This document shows, one piece after another, positions 1 to 12,300 of a DNA stretch of 64,000 nucleotides. The notes under the pieces are model-generated. The model ran no database searches and was not told where the DNA came from. It saw only the letters and a program-made list of their open reading frames with translations. This DNA is from Lichenostomus cassidix (lineage: Eukaryota > Chordata > Aves > Passeriformes > Meliphagidae): contig CM039181.1 in assembly GCA_008360975.2 (NCBI GenBank), positions 2,154,380 to 2,218,379 on the forward strand, read 5' to 3'. The translations under genes and the position numbers were made by a program. Numbering within the stretch: position 1 is the first letter of the stretch; every line of letters begins with the position of its first letter.

Positions 1-3000
1 TCCTTCCACACACACCACTGCCTTTTGGTGTCAATACTGGGGTAGATGATCCTCTAAGGCTGGGCTGCTCCCCAGAACTGCAGCCCTGAGCCCATCAGCT
101 GTTCTCTTAAAAACACCAAAATGAGAGGTCCTTGTGAAGCACTGGCATTCCTCTCACAGTGGCATAAGGGAGAAGACTGAAAAACATATTCAGCTGCCAC
201 AGATGTGACTGCAGCACGTCAGATGTGCAGGCAGGTGATCCTGGAGAGCTCATGGAGAAAGGGCAGCAGTTTCTACCCACTCATTTGGCTATGTTCCTGA
301 GAGTCCCCAGCAGGTTTGTGTCACCAGTGCAGCCACACTTGCCCTGCTGCTGTTACTGGGGTGTGGCAGAGCCCACAGTGAGCTCAGGTGGGCTGTGTCC
401 ACCCTTGGCACTTCCACACTGCAGAAACATCTTCCTTGCTCATGAAATCACTCCCACTGCACTAGCAGAAACAGCAGGAACACAAGCCAAAAAGCAGAAT
501 GAGAAGCTGCAAAACCTAAGCCCTCTTTAGTCACCAAGTTGCATCTGTTCCTCACACATTTCTTGGAGGGATACATTTCTGCTCCAACACCAGCGAAAGC
601 CCAAGGTCTCCAGTTGTCAGCGTGCTGCCAGCGCTGGGGTTCTTTCTGATATATTTAGAGCTCGCAGCATCACACCAGCTCCTCTACTCATTAAGCCATG
701 ATATTTGAGCTATGACTTTCATTTCTGCTTTCAAGGTAACCTAGCCAAAGAAGCTCTCATACTGTAAATCTGGTTAGTGAGCAAGAAAAAGATGGTTTCC
801 CCAATGTGATTTTGTTGCTGCAGTTAGCTTGGCTTTTTATTTAGAGAGTAGGCTTTATGTTTGTCTTGCAAGGACAAACTCCTGATCAAGACTAAAAATC
901 TGGGTGAGACAACTAACCAATGCATCTGACCCATGGCTGAAAATAAAAGCTGGCTTCCCACCTTAGTTTCCAAGTAAACTCCACCAAATGACGCAGCACC
1001 CCATACTGCATTTCACAGGCAGTACAGATATATTTAGCCCAGTATGCCCCTCCCAAGGCACAGTGTGGGGCACAACTGGCTGAGCAGAACCCAGCGAGGA
1101 ACACAGGGAAACAAACCAGGCAAACCATCCTCTCCTACTCAGTATTGTGACTCTTGTTCACTTGCTTTGTTTAAAGTAAAACAAACAAACAAGCAAAACC
1201 CCAAAACAAGGAAACCTCACAAGAGGAGTTTTATTTTCAGGTCAGGCAGCAAACCCAAGAGTTGTAATTAGGTCCTGGAAATGAGCAGTTTAATTTATTT
1301 GTGTTGTTGAGTTTTCTTTGTATTTCCATCCCAGTGTCAGACAAAAACAGCATCTACCCTTTCTCCAAAGGCTTGTGAGAGCAAATGATGTAAACAGCAC
1401 ACAAGCATCACTACACATGAACATGGAATCTCCTTTCACGATGTGAAGTGAGGAAAATAAGCCACTTGAACAGTGACACTTGGGTGCCTGAAGAAGCACA
1501 CTGGTTGCTTTTGGGATGTAGAAAAGTGCCCGAGGGAGAGGAATTTCAGCGGGAATAGACAGCTAACTTGCAAATGACTTGGTGTATTTCAGCAGACAAC
1601 ACCCCTGAGAGATGTTTCCGGGGGATCACCCCAGGGCTGTGGGAGGATTGGAAAATGAATGTAGCTACAGGAAGCTGAGGTTTTGCCTTGAGGGCCCTGG
1701 GAAGTCATCTCCTCCTCAACCTCCATCAAATCAGATAACAAACAAGCCAAATTATTGTGATCAGAATGATAGAAGGCAGTGGCTGCTCAGCATCCACCAA
1801 GCAGGGTTTTGGCACAACCTGGTTGTAGGAGGTGATGAACCTCTTGCAGCCAGAAAGCCACAAAGGGCTGCCTGCCTTCTCCAGAAGGGCTCTCTGCCAC
1901 GCAGGAGCACAAGGCACCTTCTTGGCTCCCATGCTGGGCATTCTCCCAGCCTCAGCTGAAGAAATTACACACTGAAGTCTTGGTCATAAAAGATGTCTCA
2001 AATCAGGAAAACAATCCATTGCATACTAGAAACAAATCAAAAAAATCACAGGAAAACATAATAAAGCTGCATGGACAGGAGTATCCCATCAAGACCCTCA
2101 GCCTGCAGCTTTGCCTAACACAGCTGGCTTTAGTTCAAGTCTTTGGGAAACTCTCACTCCAAAGGATGAACTTTCAGTTCAGAGCTGGCCCAAGCAGAGT
2201 GTGATTCCTTAAGGAGCCCTCAGTGCAAAACACAAAACCATTTCTCTTACCATTTTCCTCATCCCCAAAAGGGAGCTAAGGTGGAGTCAGGGAAGATTCG
2301 TGGCCATGATAAGACTTTATTGTGTGAGTAACACTACAAGCACAGAGACTTTTGATTTCTCAGACTTGCACTACTTCATCCTCTCCTGTGACAATTTAAG
2401 AGGTTGAGTGGAGTAGTTGTCTCCTAGACTTCCACTCCTTTCCCCTAAAGTGTGCTCTCTCCAGACCTCCTTTCCATGTCTTTCCCTCAGCCAAGAGAGG
2501 CCAAGCACAGCTTTTTCTTCATGTTATCATTGCCCCAGACAGCCAGGAGAGTAGAGTATTATTTAAAGAGCTTCAAGATGGGACTGGGATATGATTGTGA
2601 TTACTGACCCCTGGGCACCCTAAAGCAGAGGACCACAATGTGCTGAGATGTGAAAAACCTTCCTCCTGCAGGAGAGTGGAAACTTCTTTTTCTTATCAGA
2701 CTTTTTAAAAAGTAATGTAAGATTTTTCTCTAATTAGTGGTAAAAAATTGTTTTTAAAAAACTCCTGCAAATAATTCCTGTCCTATAGGTCAATTGTGTA
2801 CATATCACAGACAATATCTATTACCCAAACACCTAAGAATGACAGGCATAGCTTCTTATCACTGACTGGGTGAGTGCAATGCTTGGAACCAAATTTATGA
2901 TGCAAATATTTAAAGTTAAGATGCCAAAATTCACGTCCTTTCAGTAGTGCCTGCTTTAGCACGCTACCACTGTATCTGTGAGTATTTCCATAATGAAAAT

Positions 3001-4309
3001 CACTTGTTAAAATACTCACAAAGAGCGTGGTAATCTCTTCAAGCACAATCAAACACCACTCTTCCTCTAAGAATTGGCCGGTGCTAGCCAAAAAGGTTAA
3101 AATACTCACCTAGCTCATCACTGCTGCAGTGATGTAATGTTTGTAACAGTCCCACCATCCACAAGGGAGGTTTCTGTGAGAACCAGGCTTTTCTCCTTCA
3201 AGAACATGTCTCCTGCTCGTTTAGATTAATTGATTTCACACACAGTTGTTTATGTGTGTGGCCTCCCTTGATTTTCTGAGCTCTCTTTGCTCCAAACAAA
3301 ACAGCTTAGGGATGTAGATGGAGCCAATTGCATTTGGGAAGAGGGAAGATAACACCTCAAAGCCAGACAGAAAAGGACAGAAAAGTCTCTTGCTTCAGAG
3401 ACTTTTCTCTGGATTATGCTTTGAGGCAGCCTGACAAAAGCATGCTTCTGGGGAGCACCATAAAACTGCTTCAGAGACATACTGCACAGAGCCCGGCAGG
3501 AAAAACCTCCCCACAATGGTGGGAAGGGGGAAAAGGAACTTCTGAGGAGAAAGATATATGGCAGTCTGTGAGATTGCAAACAATAGGCAACCAAGAAACT
3601 GTCTTAAATTTTAAAACATCCTGACTTCATGTAACAGCTTGTAGCTAGACTGAGAAAGCACCAGAATCCTCCTTTGTGCATGGAACATGTATCAGGCAGC
3701 TGTGCAGTGCACTACCAAATGCTAGTTCAGAAGGAAAATTTATATTCGGAAAGAAATCTGGATATTAATTTGAAAGCACAACACAGAGCAAGAAAGATTA
3801 ACTGCCCTCAGCCTCTCCAGACCAGCCATGTGGACACACCACAGATTCAATCTGCACTGAATTACAAGTCATCACAGACAAGGCACTGAAGTAGCCAGCC
3901 AGCCAAACCAGTGGAAATATACTTTTGTGGACCTGGTCAGAGAATGGAATCTCAGCTTCCCAAGAACGGCTGGGATTTCAGCATTTGTCTGCATCCAAAA
4001 TAGGGATGAAAGGTCAAAATATACTATTTTATAGTATGAACAATTCCAAATGCTTTTCACTTTAAAATGCAGGGGTGGGAGGGGAGATATTATTGACGTA
4101 AACAAAAAATTCAAAATGTTTTACCAGAATTTTTTTCTGTTTACCAGCACTGTACAAATCTACGAGCCCTGGTATTATCCACCAGGGTGAGAGGAGAGCT
4201 GGCTGATGTCATTGCAAAGCTGCTCTCCATAATATTTGACAAGTCATGGAGACAAGAAGATGAACACGAGCAAAGAGTGGGACTGTTGTGGCAAAGAAAG
4301 CCATAATCG
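1..4309. other. Unannotated flank or first intron, no gene seen
   Basis: Mixed-composition sequence without recognisable exons, repeats or RNA genes. If the CpG-island donor at 12088 is real, this is part of its long first intron. The open frames are short, overlap on several frames and lack splice partners. Confidence 0.5.
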
Positions 4310-4565
4310 CTCTCTACTGAGGACATACCTGGAATCCTGTCCTCAGTTTTGGTACCTGCTATGCAAAAAGAGATGTGGACAGGCTGGAGAAAGTCCAGAG
4401 AAGAGACACAGAGAGGACCAAAGGACAGGGAGGTCTGCCAGTGAGGAGAGGCAGAAAAAACTGGACCTTGAGAAAATAAAGCTATGGGGAGATCTTATCA
4501 CCATGCGCCAGAATTTAAACGGTGGCTACAAAGGAAATAGAGACTGCCTTCCTACAAGGAGCCAC
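4310..4565 (+). mobile_element. CR1 LINE 3'-end fragment
   Basis: A degenerate copy of the CR1 3' region in plus orientation. Recognisable landmarks in order are CTGTCCTCAGTTTTGGTACC, GACAGGCTGGAGAAAGTCCA, GAGGAGAGGCAGAAAAAACT, GACCTTGAGAAAATAAAGCT and a GGAGATCTTATCACC block matching the CR1 'rGGGGTGACCTCATTA' segment. The 163-codon open frame here (4236-4727) is a by-product and not a gene. The divergence suggests an old insertion. Boundaries are approximate. Confidence 0.6.
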
Positions 4566-4951
4566 ATCAATTTAGATCAAACCATGTTTTCTTCTGGGAG
4601 CTGTTTTTTATTTTACCAGCTCTGTATTTGTTTGTTGTGCTACTTGAGGATTGGATATTTGCTCCAAGCATATGGATGTCTGCAATGGGGTTATCCACAC
4701 TGGGAACACACTGGAGATTCCTTATAGAAGTCCAGGAATACACCTACACCCAGACTTCCTCAGGAACCTGAAATATTACAGCATAATCAGCTATTTTAAT
4801 TTAGGAAAATGGTCCACAGTGTCAGATGAGTAGCAAACAGAAACTCACTTTGCCCACAGAGGAGGAGTGGGGTCTGCAGATACTCCTGCTTGACTTGAAA
4901 GCACTACCTGGCCTCTATCAAGGTTACCCCAAAAACCATTTTTAGTTCAAG

Positions 4952-4982
<31 letters not shown>

Positions 4983-7900
4983 AGAAAAGAAATGCACACT
5001 CCTCCCAACACCCCAGTGAACACTGTAGTGCTGACAAAGATGCCTCCATGGTCACAGCTGTGCCCACAGAAAATGCTGTGGCTCCCCTTCCTTCGTGGGT
5101 TATGGCATAGACACAACCTGACACAAGCAGCCAAACTCAGACAGTAAATTGCTCCTGGTGTGTCAGTCTGACCTAACTGGCACCATTTCATTGGAAGATA
5201 AAGAAGTTTTATGTGTCCTGTAGATAAAAGTTTGGGTTGTTACCTGCAATGGGGTTTTATACCACTGGGGTGCAACTGTTGTTGTCCAGAAATACAGATC
5301 CTTAGATCTTCTCAGCATGCTGTGGAGCAGAGCTTTTGAGCCTTTCAGCAGGCTCCTTGGGAAACAGCAGAGATGCTGAGAGAGCCTGTGCAGTTCAGTC
5401 AAAACTGAACAAAGCCAGTGCTGCACTTACCAAGCTTACCCAGCTGAAAACCTCCTTGCCATTAATAAAAAATTATTAGAAGTTCATTTTGTACGTTGGC
5501 AAAACTCCCAAACAGCTTGTTAAGAATAGGTGGAAATAGGGAATAGTTATAAAAACAGAAAAGAAATTGGGACAGGTAATTGGTCATAATTCACAGGAGC
5601 ACTCACTTCACTCTACCTGTACCCCAGGCTGTGAAATCTCCACAGGTGGAACAACAGCTGCAGCCACCCACAAGGCTGCAGATGTTGCTGGTTTGTGCTC
5701 ACCACACACTGCAGCAAGAGCTGACATTCTGGTCTAAAACCAGAAGCTTCCATTGCAGTGTGCAGAGTAATGGGGCTACCCCATGGATATTTCCATCATC
5801 TCAGTGTCAGACTGTAAAGATTCAGTTAGTTTTCAGAGATGCAAAACTAGGCCAAACTACAGTGATGACAGCCATAGGATGCTACAAACCTTCCCAGCTG
5901 TGACACAGAAATGATAACGGCAAAATATTTACTAAACAAAACCCTGATGTGCTGCCAGGACCAGTATTTACAGTAATTATTAAGAAATCTGAGCCACAGA
6001 ATATAATAAAGGAACCTGTAAAATTGTTTGAGCTGTAAAAACAGAGGAGAAAAAAAAGGAACTTAATTTTCCTTTGTACAGTATCAATTTTTTATGATTA
6101 GAGATGATTTCGAAGTACTCAGGAACACCTCAGGGAGTAATGAACTCGACAGTCACAAAATTATTTTTTCTGAAAAATGTTCCATTAATGAAGACATGCT
6201 TGGGCTCATATGTTTCTCTCGACACTCTGTGATACATAACAAATCTCACAAAGGTTTTCACAGCTAAGCAAGAGAGATTCCCATTTAATTTGCTTTACAG
6301 CTCCAACTTGTCCATAATAGAGATGCTACAATGCTTTAGGACTCAGTTAAACAATGATACCAAACCAGCCAAGAAGCTAAATACAGAGCAACTGGAAAAG
6401 GAAGATCAATTTAGAGAGACCACTGAAATATTAGTATTCCTGTGAATTTTGTTAACCCTCTGCCCTTAATGACGGAAAAAAACAAACCTGAAACACATGT
6501 TCCACCCGACCACCTCCAACTGAGATGGGAGAGTTTACAGAAAATGTATTCTCCACCAAATCCTTCAAATAAACCAAGACTTAAACTTCATATGTATTCA
6601 CAAATCTCTCTCTCCATAAAGATAAAATGTTGCTCTGCTTTTCTTTCCCTGAGACAAAAACTATCAAACCCTTTGAGCCTTTCCCATGAGCTACTTAAAA
6701 CCACAAATTAATCTAAACCAAGAGCTCTTTACAAATCCCTGCACCCAACAGTGCCATGAGCTCTCCGGCCACAAACCGATTCCCACTCCAGGAAGACTCA
6801 CTCCATTTGAGTATCCCTGATACGCTGTGCATTCATTCATCTCATTCTCTTTTGCTCCAGATGCCGAGATGAAACTTTGCAAAATGGACTAGTCATTTTG
6901 AGTAATCAAGTCCAGACTACTCAAGAATGCCCAAGTATCTAAAATAGCTGAACCTCAGGAAAAAAACGGGACCTTTGACAGCATTTAGAGCCGGATACCC
7001 CAAATCACCAGTCATGAAAACCCTGGCCTGCATTACCTTTGCTCTGAATATGAGGGTATTAAACCCAAGGCCACCGGGTTAGCTCAAAGAGGGGCAGAGG
7101 AGGCCAGGACTCAAACCATCCCTCTCATGTGGCAGACCACAGCATTAGCTGCAGGCATGCCTGGAAAGAGAGATCAATCAGGGGTCTCTTGCAGGGTTAT
7201 GCAGGACATGAATGGTTTGATGCCCATGATTTTATTTAGATGGAGAAGGCTGCCAGGTTGGGCTGTATTTACTGTCCCAAACTCGGAAGTTCTAAAGAAA
7301 GCAAATTCTGTCCAGCCTGACAGAAACAGGAGTGCTCCCTTTTCCTCTGTTTGTCCCTCTCTCCAGCTCCTCTGAAGCTGAGGGACACATCACTCACTTC
7401 TCAAACAAACTCAGACAAAAGCCAGCTTGGGGCAGCCCAGCTCTGATCAAAGTGAAATAAGGAAGATGCCTCCGTGGGGAAGCACCTACTGCTTCCCCAC
7501 TGCTGGGATCCCTATGGGAGCAGAAAGAGCCACTGTCCCTCTAGAGCTGGCCAGAGAGCCACTCAGCATGCCTGGTCTCTGGGAACAACCACAGCCTGAA
7601 GGAAAACGACTGGAGGCTGTAGCAGGACAAGGGGAGATTTCCTGAAGCCCACTGCAGAATAAACACTCAGAGATGAGAGGACAAGGGACCCTCCAGTCCT
7701 GAGGGCTGTGCAACCAGATTTAAAAATAAAACCTTCAAGAGGGAGAACTGGCTTGTCTGGGACCTTGAAAGAGCCAGCATCCGCCGAGAAGAGGGAGTGA
7801 GCAGCAAACCACCAGCCCAAGGCAGCCAGGAAACGCTGCAGCAGGAGCCAGACCCACAGCTCAGCCACAAGAGAACAGGTCGGCTTAGGAGGGATGAAAC

Positions 7901-10900
7901 TGGCTGGGGAGTTAAATTTAGCCAGGTAAACACGCCGAGGGGAAGAGATGGGGTTCACACAGCCCTCACGTCTGCCACTGCCAGCCCCTGGGGAGAAGCC
8001 TTCAAAGAACTGCTGGGGGATGAGGCATCAGAATAGGGCTGTCAGGGGCCAGTGGGTCGGGAGCACACAACTGTGTGGGCATTTTTACCCCAGCAGTTGC
8101 TCCAAGCATCTTCCTGCCTGGCAGCATCCCCAGCAAGTAGGAGAGCTGTTGAGAGAAGCATGGAGGACACTGCAGCCTAAGGAAAGGCTCAAGTCCTGGG
8201 TACACAGGGGACCTTGCAAAGGAAAAGTACCAGGGGAAACCCAATGAGAAATACAGGAGCCACAGCTCCACTGTAGCCATTTGGGTGTCAGAGCCCTTTC
8301 TAAAGGAAAAAAGAGTAAAAGAAGCAAAAACAAAGAGTTAGTCTTGCAAATTCAGCCAAACTCTCGCTTGAGTCATCCAGACCCCGAGAACTGGAGGGGA
8401 CACACAGCACTCCCTGCCCTGCTGCAGCCCCGAGGCAAACCAGCAAAGCTCAGCACCTGTTTTCCAGCTCCAAGGACAAGGGAAGGATCCCCACAGGCAG
8501 ACAGACTGCAGCCATCCACAGTGCGCCGTGAGCAGCTGTGCAGTTACAAGGCATGAGAGCATCCCCACTTTGGGAGAACTGCTGTGCCCCAGAGTGACCA
8601 TCTGCCCCCAGTGACCCCACAGCTCCACCTCATGCAGAGCAGGGCAAGGCTTGCAGGAGCTTTATGGAGTCCTAAGCCAAAGCTTGTGAGGGGGCAGTGG
8701 ATCACAGGGTCTGGTCTCTTCTGTAATTCTGTCCATATGGTCTCAGCCAGTTGTCCCTGCAGTGAGCCCAAGAACTTGCACTTCAGTAAAGTGTCCCTTC
8801 CAAAGAGACATCCTGTCTTTATTGGAAGATTTTAAGAGCTGGAGAAGCAAATGCTGCCTTTGGTCGCTTGTTTTGAAGGTTTATCACCCTGCTGTTAAAA
8901 ACACTGCCTGTTTCTAACAGAGCTTAAATGCCCAGCCACATGCCTGAAGTTCTCCCCTTGAATTAGAAAGCTCTCCAAGCACCAACTACTTTCAGAGCTG
9001 CTCAAAGTGCTCAGGTATCACACCATGCTACATCTTCATGGTCTTTCTGAAATGCTACCCAGGCCCTCATTCCTTAAATCTACCATTAGAAAAGGATTTT
9101 TTAGTCCAGGAGAAATACCCCTGAGTCCTCTCTGTGCTGCCTTCAGTTTTAATAAAGTCTGTATGTCTTCTCCCAGGAAGCAAAGCTCCCTTTCTATGCA
9201 AAAGTAGAATCAAATCATGCACTGCCCTGTCTTACACAACATGCCTTGGCTGTCCACATCTTGATTTTAAAAGTACTGTGTTTAAAAGTCTCTCTGAAAT
9301 GCTCAGCGTGCGTGTGTGTCCAATTTATTATGAAATGATGAAATGGTTTTCACTCGAACTTTGATCAGCTGCTAGAAAAAAAAAAAGATCTTATGAATAG
9401 AAACAATTTATATTCATTTAAATGAGCAATCATGCAGTTTTCAGAAAAGAGCTGGTTTCTCTGTGCGCCTTGAAACCCAAACCCAGCAACTTCAGGACAA
9501 AAGACTCAGAATGTGAAGCAGTCCAGAAACAGAGGGGCCTACTGGGCTAGAGAAAAGGACAAGTAGCTTCAAGGTGACTTTAAATTTCACATTTCATCTC
9601 TTCCTAAAGGAAGAAGCTCCTGGAGACTTTGCTATACAAGAATGTTTTCTTTAAAACATGGACTCCCAACTTTCTAGACGCAGCTCTTTCAAAATTTCTT
9701 TTTTTTTTCAACTGATGTAATGAATCCCGGCAGATTGGGAGGGAAAGGGCTGAGAAAGATGACTTCTCAGGGCTGGGAGCCTGCAGCCACAACTTCAGCT
9801 TCAGCTTTCCTAAACAGAGATCAGTCACATGTGGAAGGACATTTTCAATGTCCATGCACTAGAGACAAGGGAAAGGACACACGGGTTGCTTACAGCTACT
9901 GAGAGGAGAGGTGTGCTAATACTGAAGGAGCCTGGGAAGGACTCCTTTCCAAAAGGAAAGAATCTGTTGCAGACACTCCTGGGCACAGAAACATGAGTGA
10001 GCAATGGAGCCTGTGAGCAGAGGAAACCCATAGCTGGCATGGGGCCAGCTCACTTCCCCAGCTCTGCCTCTTAACCTGCACCGGCAGTTCAGCCTCATGC
10101 TTCTCTCCTCATAGACTCAGCTGATTTCTTTAAAAAAGGAGATAAAAACATGAGTACTTGGGCAAGCTTCTCTGCACACGTGGCAACTCATCCCATACCT
10201 TGGATGTTTGGGGTGAAAAACATTCCACCTGAATTCCTGCAGAGCCCAACCTTCACCTTGGCTAAACCCATGTGTGCATGCATAGGACATTGGATTAAGA
10301 GGAGTCTGTCTCTCTCCTGCCAGCATTTAGAAAGCCCACTTCTTTCTCTTTTGGGAAGAAGAGTCTGTACGCAGCCTGGTTCTCCATTTACAACTGCACC
10401 TGTGTGACAGAAGACAGGTTGCAGCTGAAACTGCCACCATCACAAAAAGGGGTCCCTTCAATCACGTCAATCACGTGTTGATGCCCAGCAGCAAATGTGG
10501 GAAGGAAGGGCCATGACAGGCTCATTCCTGAGCATTGGTGTGATGTGGAGAAGGTGGGGGAAACATTACAGATGTGTATACACCACACAGGCTCCAAAGG
10601 GACATGTGGACAAAGATAAAGAGACAGATAAAGGAGAGAGATACCTTGTGTGTGTCTGAAGCCATGGGGACACAGAAGTCCTAATAAAGGACACCAAGAA
10701 AGAGCCCTCAATACACAGGCAGAGAAGGAAGCATTGATGCACACAGCTCTCCTGTGCAGGTGATGTGAAGCAGAACAGATCACACTGGAAATGTGCAGGT
10801 GCACACAAGGAACGCAATGCACACACACCTAAGTTTTTGGCTATAAAGAAATTGAAGTAAGAACGTAAGTACAGTACATGGGTAAGCAACAGCTCTGTCA

Positions 10901-11470
10901 CAAAAACATCCTGACCCCAAAGACAAACAGTTGAGTACGTGGGTGCAGGCAGCAGGGCAAGAGTGACGATGATCACACGCTACAGGGCAGCCAGGAATGC
11001 CTTAAGAGGTAGGTGAAAGTTGGATAGAGAGACAGGAACACTCACCTGATGGCAGAGGAAAACTGTCAAAACCATGGGGCAACACAGTGTATCAGGGCAC
11101 AGAAATATATGTTTGGGGAAGTTGTTTTAGCCATACCACTAAGGGAAGTATTGCACCATAATTCCCAGAAAGAAAACCAAGTTTCATAAAAGAGTGTGTC
11201 TGTTACAGACATTACTGGGATGCTCATGCCCTGGTTCTATGAAACTGGGCACACTGTCACTACTCATCTGTGCTTCCATGAGCCCAAGCACCCTTTCCCA
11301 CACCACACGGCATGGCTCATGCCAGCACATGCTGCCACACCACAGGCACATGGGTGAGAAAGACACTGTGGGCTGAGGGCTTGGGTGCTCTCAGGAAAGC
11401 TGCCGTGCTCATTCTCAGCGAAAAGGATCCTACAGTAAAATCCCTGTTCGCACAGTAAGGTCCATCTCAC
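4566..11470. other. No gene recognised
   Basis: Intron or intergenic DNA left of the minisatellite and CpG island. It holds the A-rich tract at 4957-4992 and a short 9-bp duplication (TCAATCACG twice at 10458-10475). Moderately G+C-rich parts (7.4-8.8 kb, 10.4-10.8 kb) carry chance open frames on both strands but no paired splice sites. Confidence 0.5.
4957..4992. repeat. A-rich simple repeat
   Basis: About 36 nt of almost pure A interrupted by single G residues. The poly-Phe/Ser open frames on the other strand come from it. Confidence 0.95.
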
Positions 11471-11640
11471 AGGAGTAACATCTGTTTTGCTGAACTCGTG
11501 TCTGTCATGCCTGAGGAACATCTGTTTTACCAGCTCAGCGTCTGCCATCCCAGAGGAGCATCCCTCGCACCCCAGCAACACACCTCGTACCGGAGGGTGG
11601 CCCCTCACACCCCGGCGGCGTCTCTCCTCACACCGCAGGT
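11471..11640. repeat. Degenerate minisatellite, about 40-bp period
   Basis: Diverged tandem units share the core ACATCTGTTTTRCYRRCTC followed by GTSTGYCATSCC. The first two units (about 11477-11516 and 11517-11555) are clearly alike. Later copies drift into GAGGAGCATCCCTCGCACC, CACACCTCGTACC and CCCCTCACACC, becoming more G+C-rich toward the CpG island. The array lies at the island's left shore, so it would be inside the first intron of the candidate minus-strand gene. Confidence 0.6.
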
Positions 11641-12059
11641 CTCTCCCGCCGCACTAACACCGCCAAGGCCACGCCGGGGCCACCGTCAATCGGCCCAGCC
11701 CCGCGCTTCGGCGGCCCCTCCACTGTCCCGTGTCGCTGAGGGCTCACCCGGGGCTGTCCCCCGACGGGCCCTGCCTGCGATCAGGGCCGGCCGCCGCGGG
11801 GGCTCCGCGCAGCCCGGGCCGCCCGATCCCCTCAGAGCCCGCCCCGGGCCGGGGGCGCTCCGGGCCGCCAGTCCGGGGTCGGCGGCAAAACGCGGCCGCT
11901 TCTCCCGGGCTGGGAGAACCGGGAGACCCCCGGTACCGCCCGCGTCGCCTCACGCCCCTTCGGGGGCCGCGCAGGGAGGCGGCCGGCCCCGGGACGGGAC
12001 GAGCCCGGGGGTCCGCACCGCCCGGCCGAACACCTCCCGCCCCCCGGCCTCCTCCTCCC

Positions 12060-12135
12060 GCCGCCGCGGGCCGGGGCCGCCTCCTTACCTGCATCTCCCG
12101 GGCGCCGCGTCCCCGGGCGGCGGCGGCAGCGGCAG
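12060..12135 (+). other. Candidate plus-strand first exon donor
   Basis: On the plus strand GGCGGCAGCGGCAG|GTGAGCGG forms a strong donor at 12136, in the same island and only 48 bp from the minus-strand donor. It may start a divergent or overlapping transcript, possibly noncoding, that could run toward the poly(A) signal at 18995. GTGAGC also arises easily by chance in such G-rich DNA, so support is modest. The 5' limit is unknown. Confidence 0.25.
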
Positions 12136-12300
12136 GTGAGCGGGTGTCCGCGGCGGGCACGGGGCTCCGCGTCCCGTTCGGCGGCGTCGCGGCGGCCGGA
12201 GACCGCGAGGGGACGCACCTGCCCCGGGGCCGCCGCCCCGTCCCTGCCGGGCCGAGCCCCCCGCGGGCTGCGTGAGGGGAGCGAGGGGACGCCGCCGGCG
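12089..12300 (-). other. Candidate minus-strand first exon in the CpG island
   Basis: The minus strand reads CCGGGAGATGCAG|GTAAGGAG, an almost perfect splice donor with ATG CAG as the last six exon bases. If the ATG is used, the first exon encodes only Met-Gln and the protein continues in an exon beyond the left edge. If not, this is a noncoding 5' exon. The right boundary (transcription start) is a guess. No second exon could be recognised in the 12 kb to the left, so the first intron would exceed 12 kb. The gene would lie in tandem, downstream of the gene ending at 30432. Confidence 0.45.

Noticed and set aside
4236..4727. 163-codon plus-strand open frame with charged residues
   Set aside because: Overlaps a recognisable CR1 3' end; the open frame is incidental.
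9311..9319. Short GTGTGTGTG run
   Set aside because: Too short to count as a microsatellite.
10388..10828. 146-codon minus-strand open frame rich in Cys, His and Leu
   Set aside because: No recognisable domain, no splice partners, overlapping frame of similar length; looks like chance.
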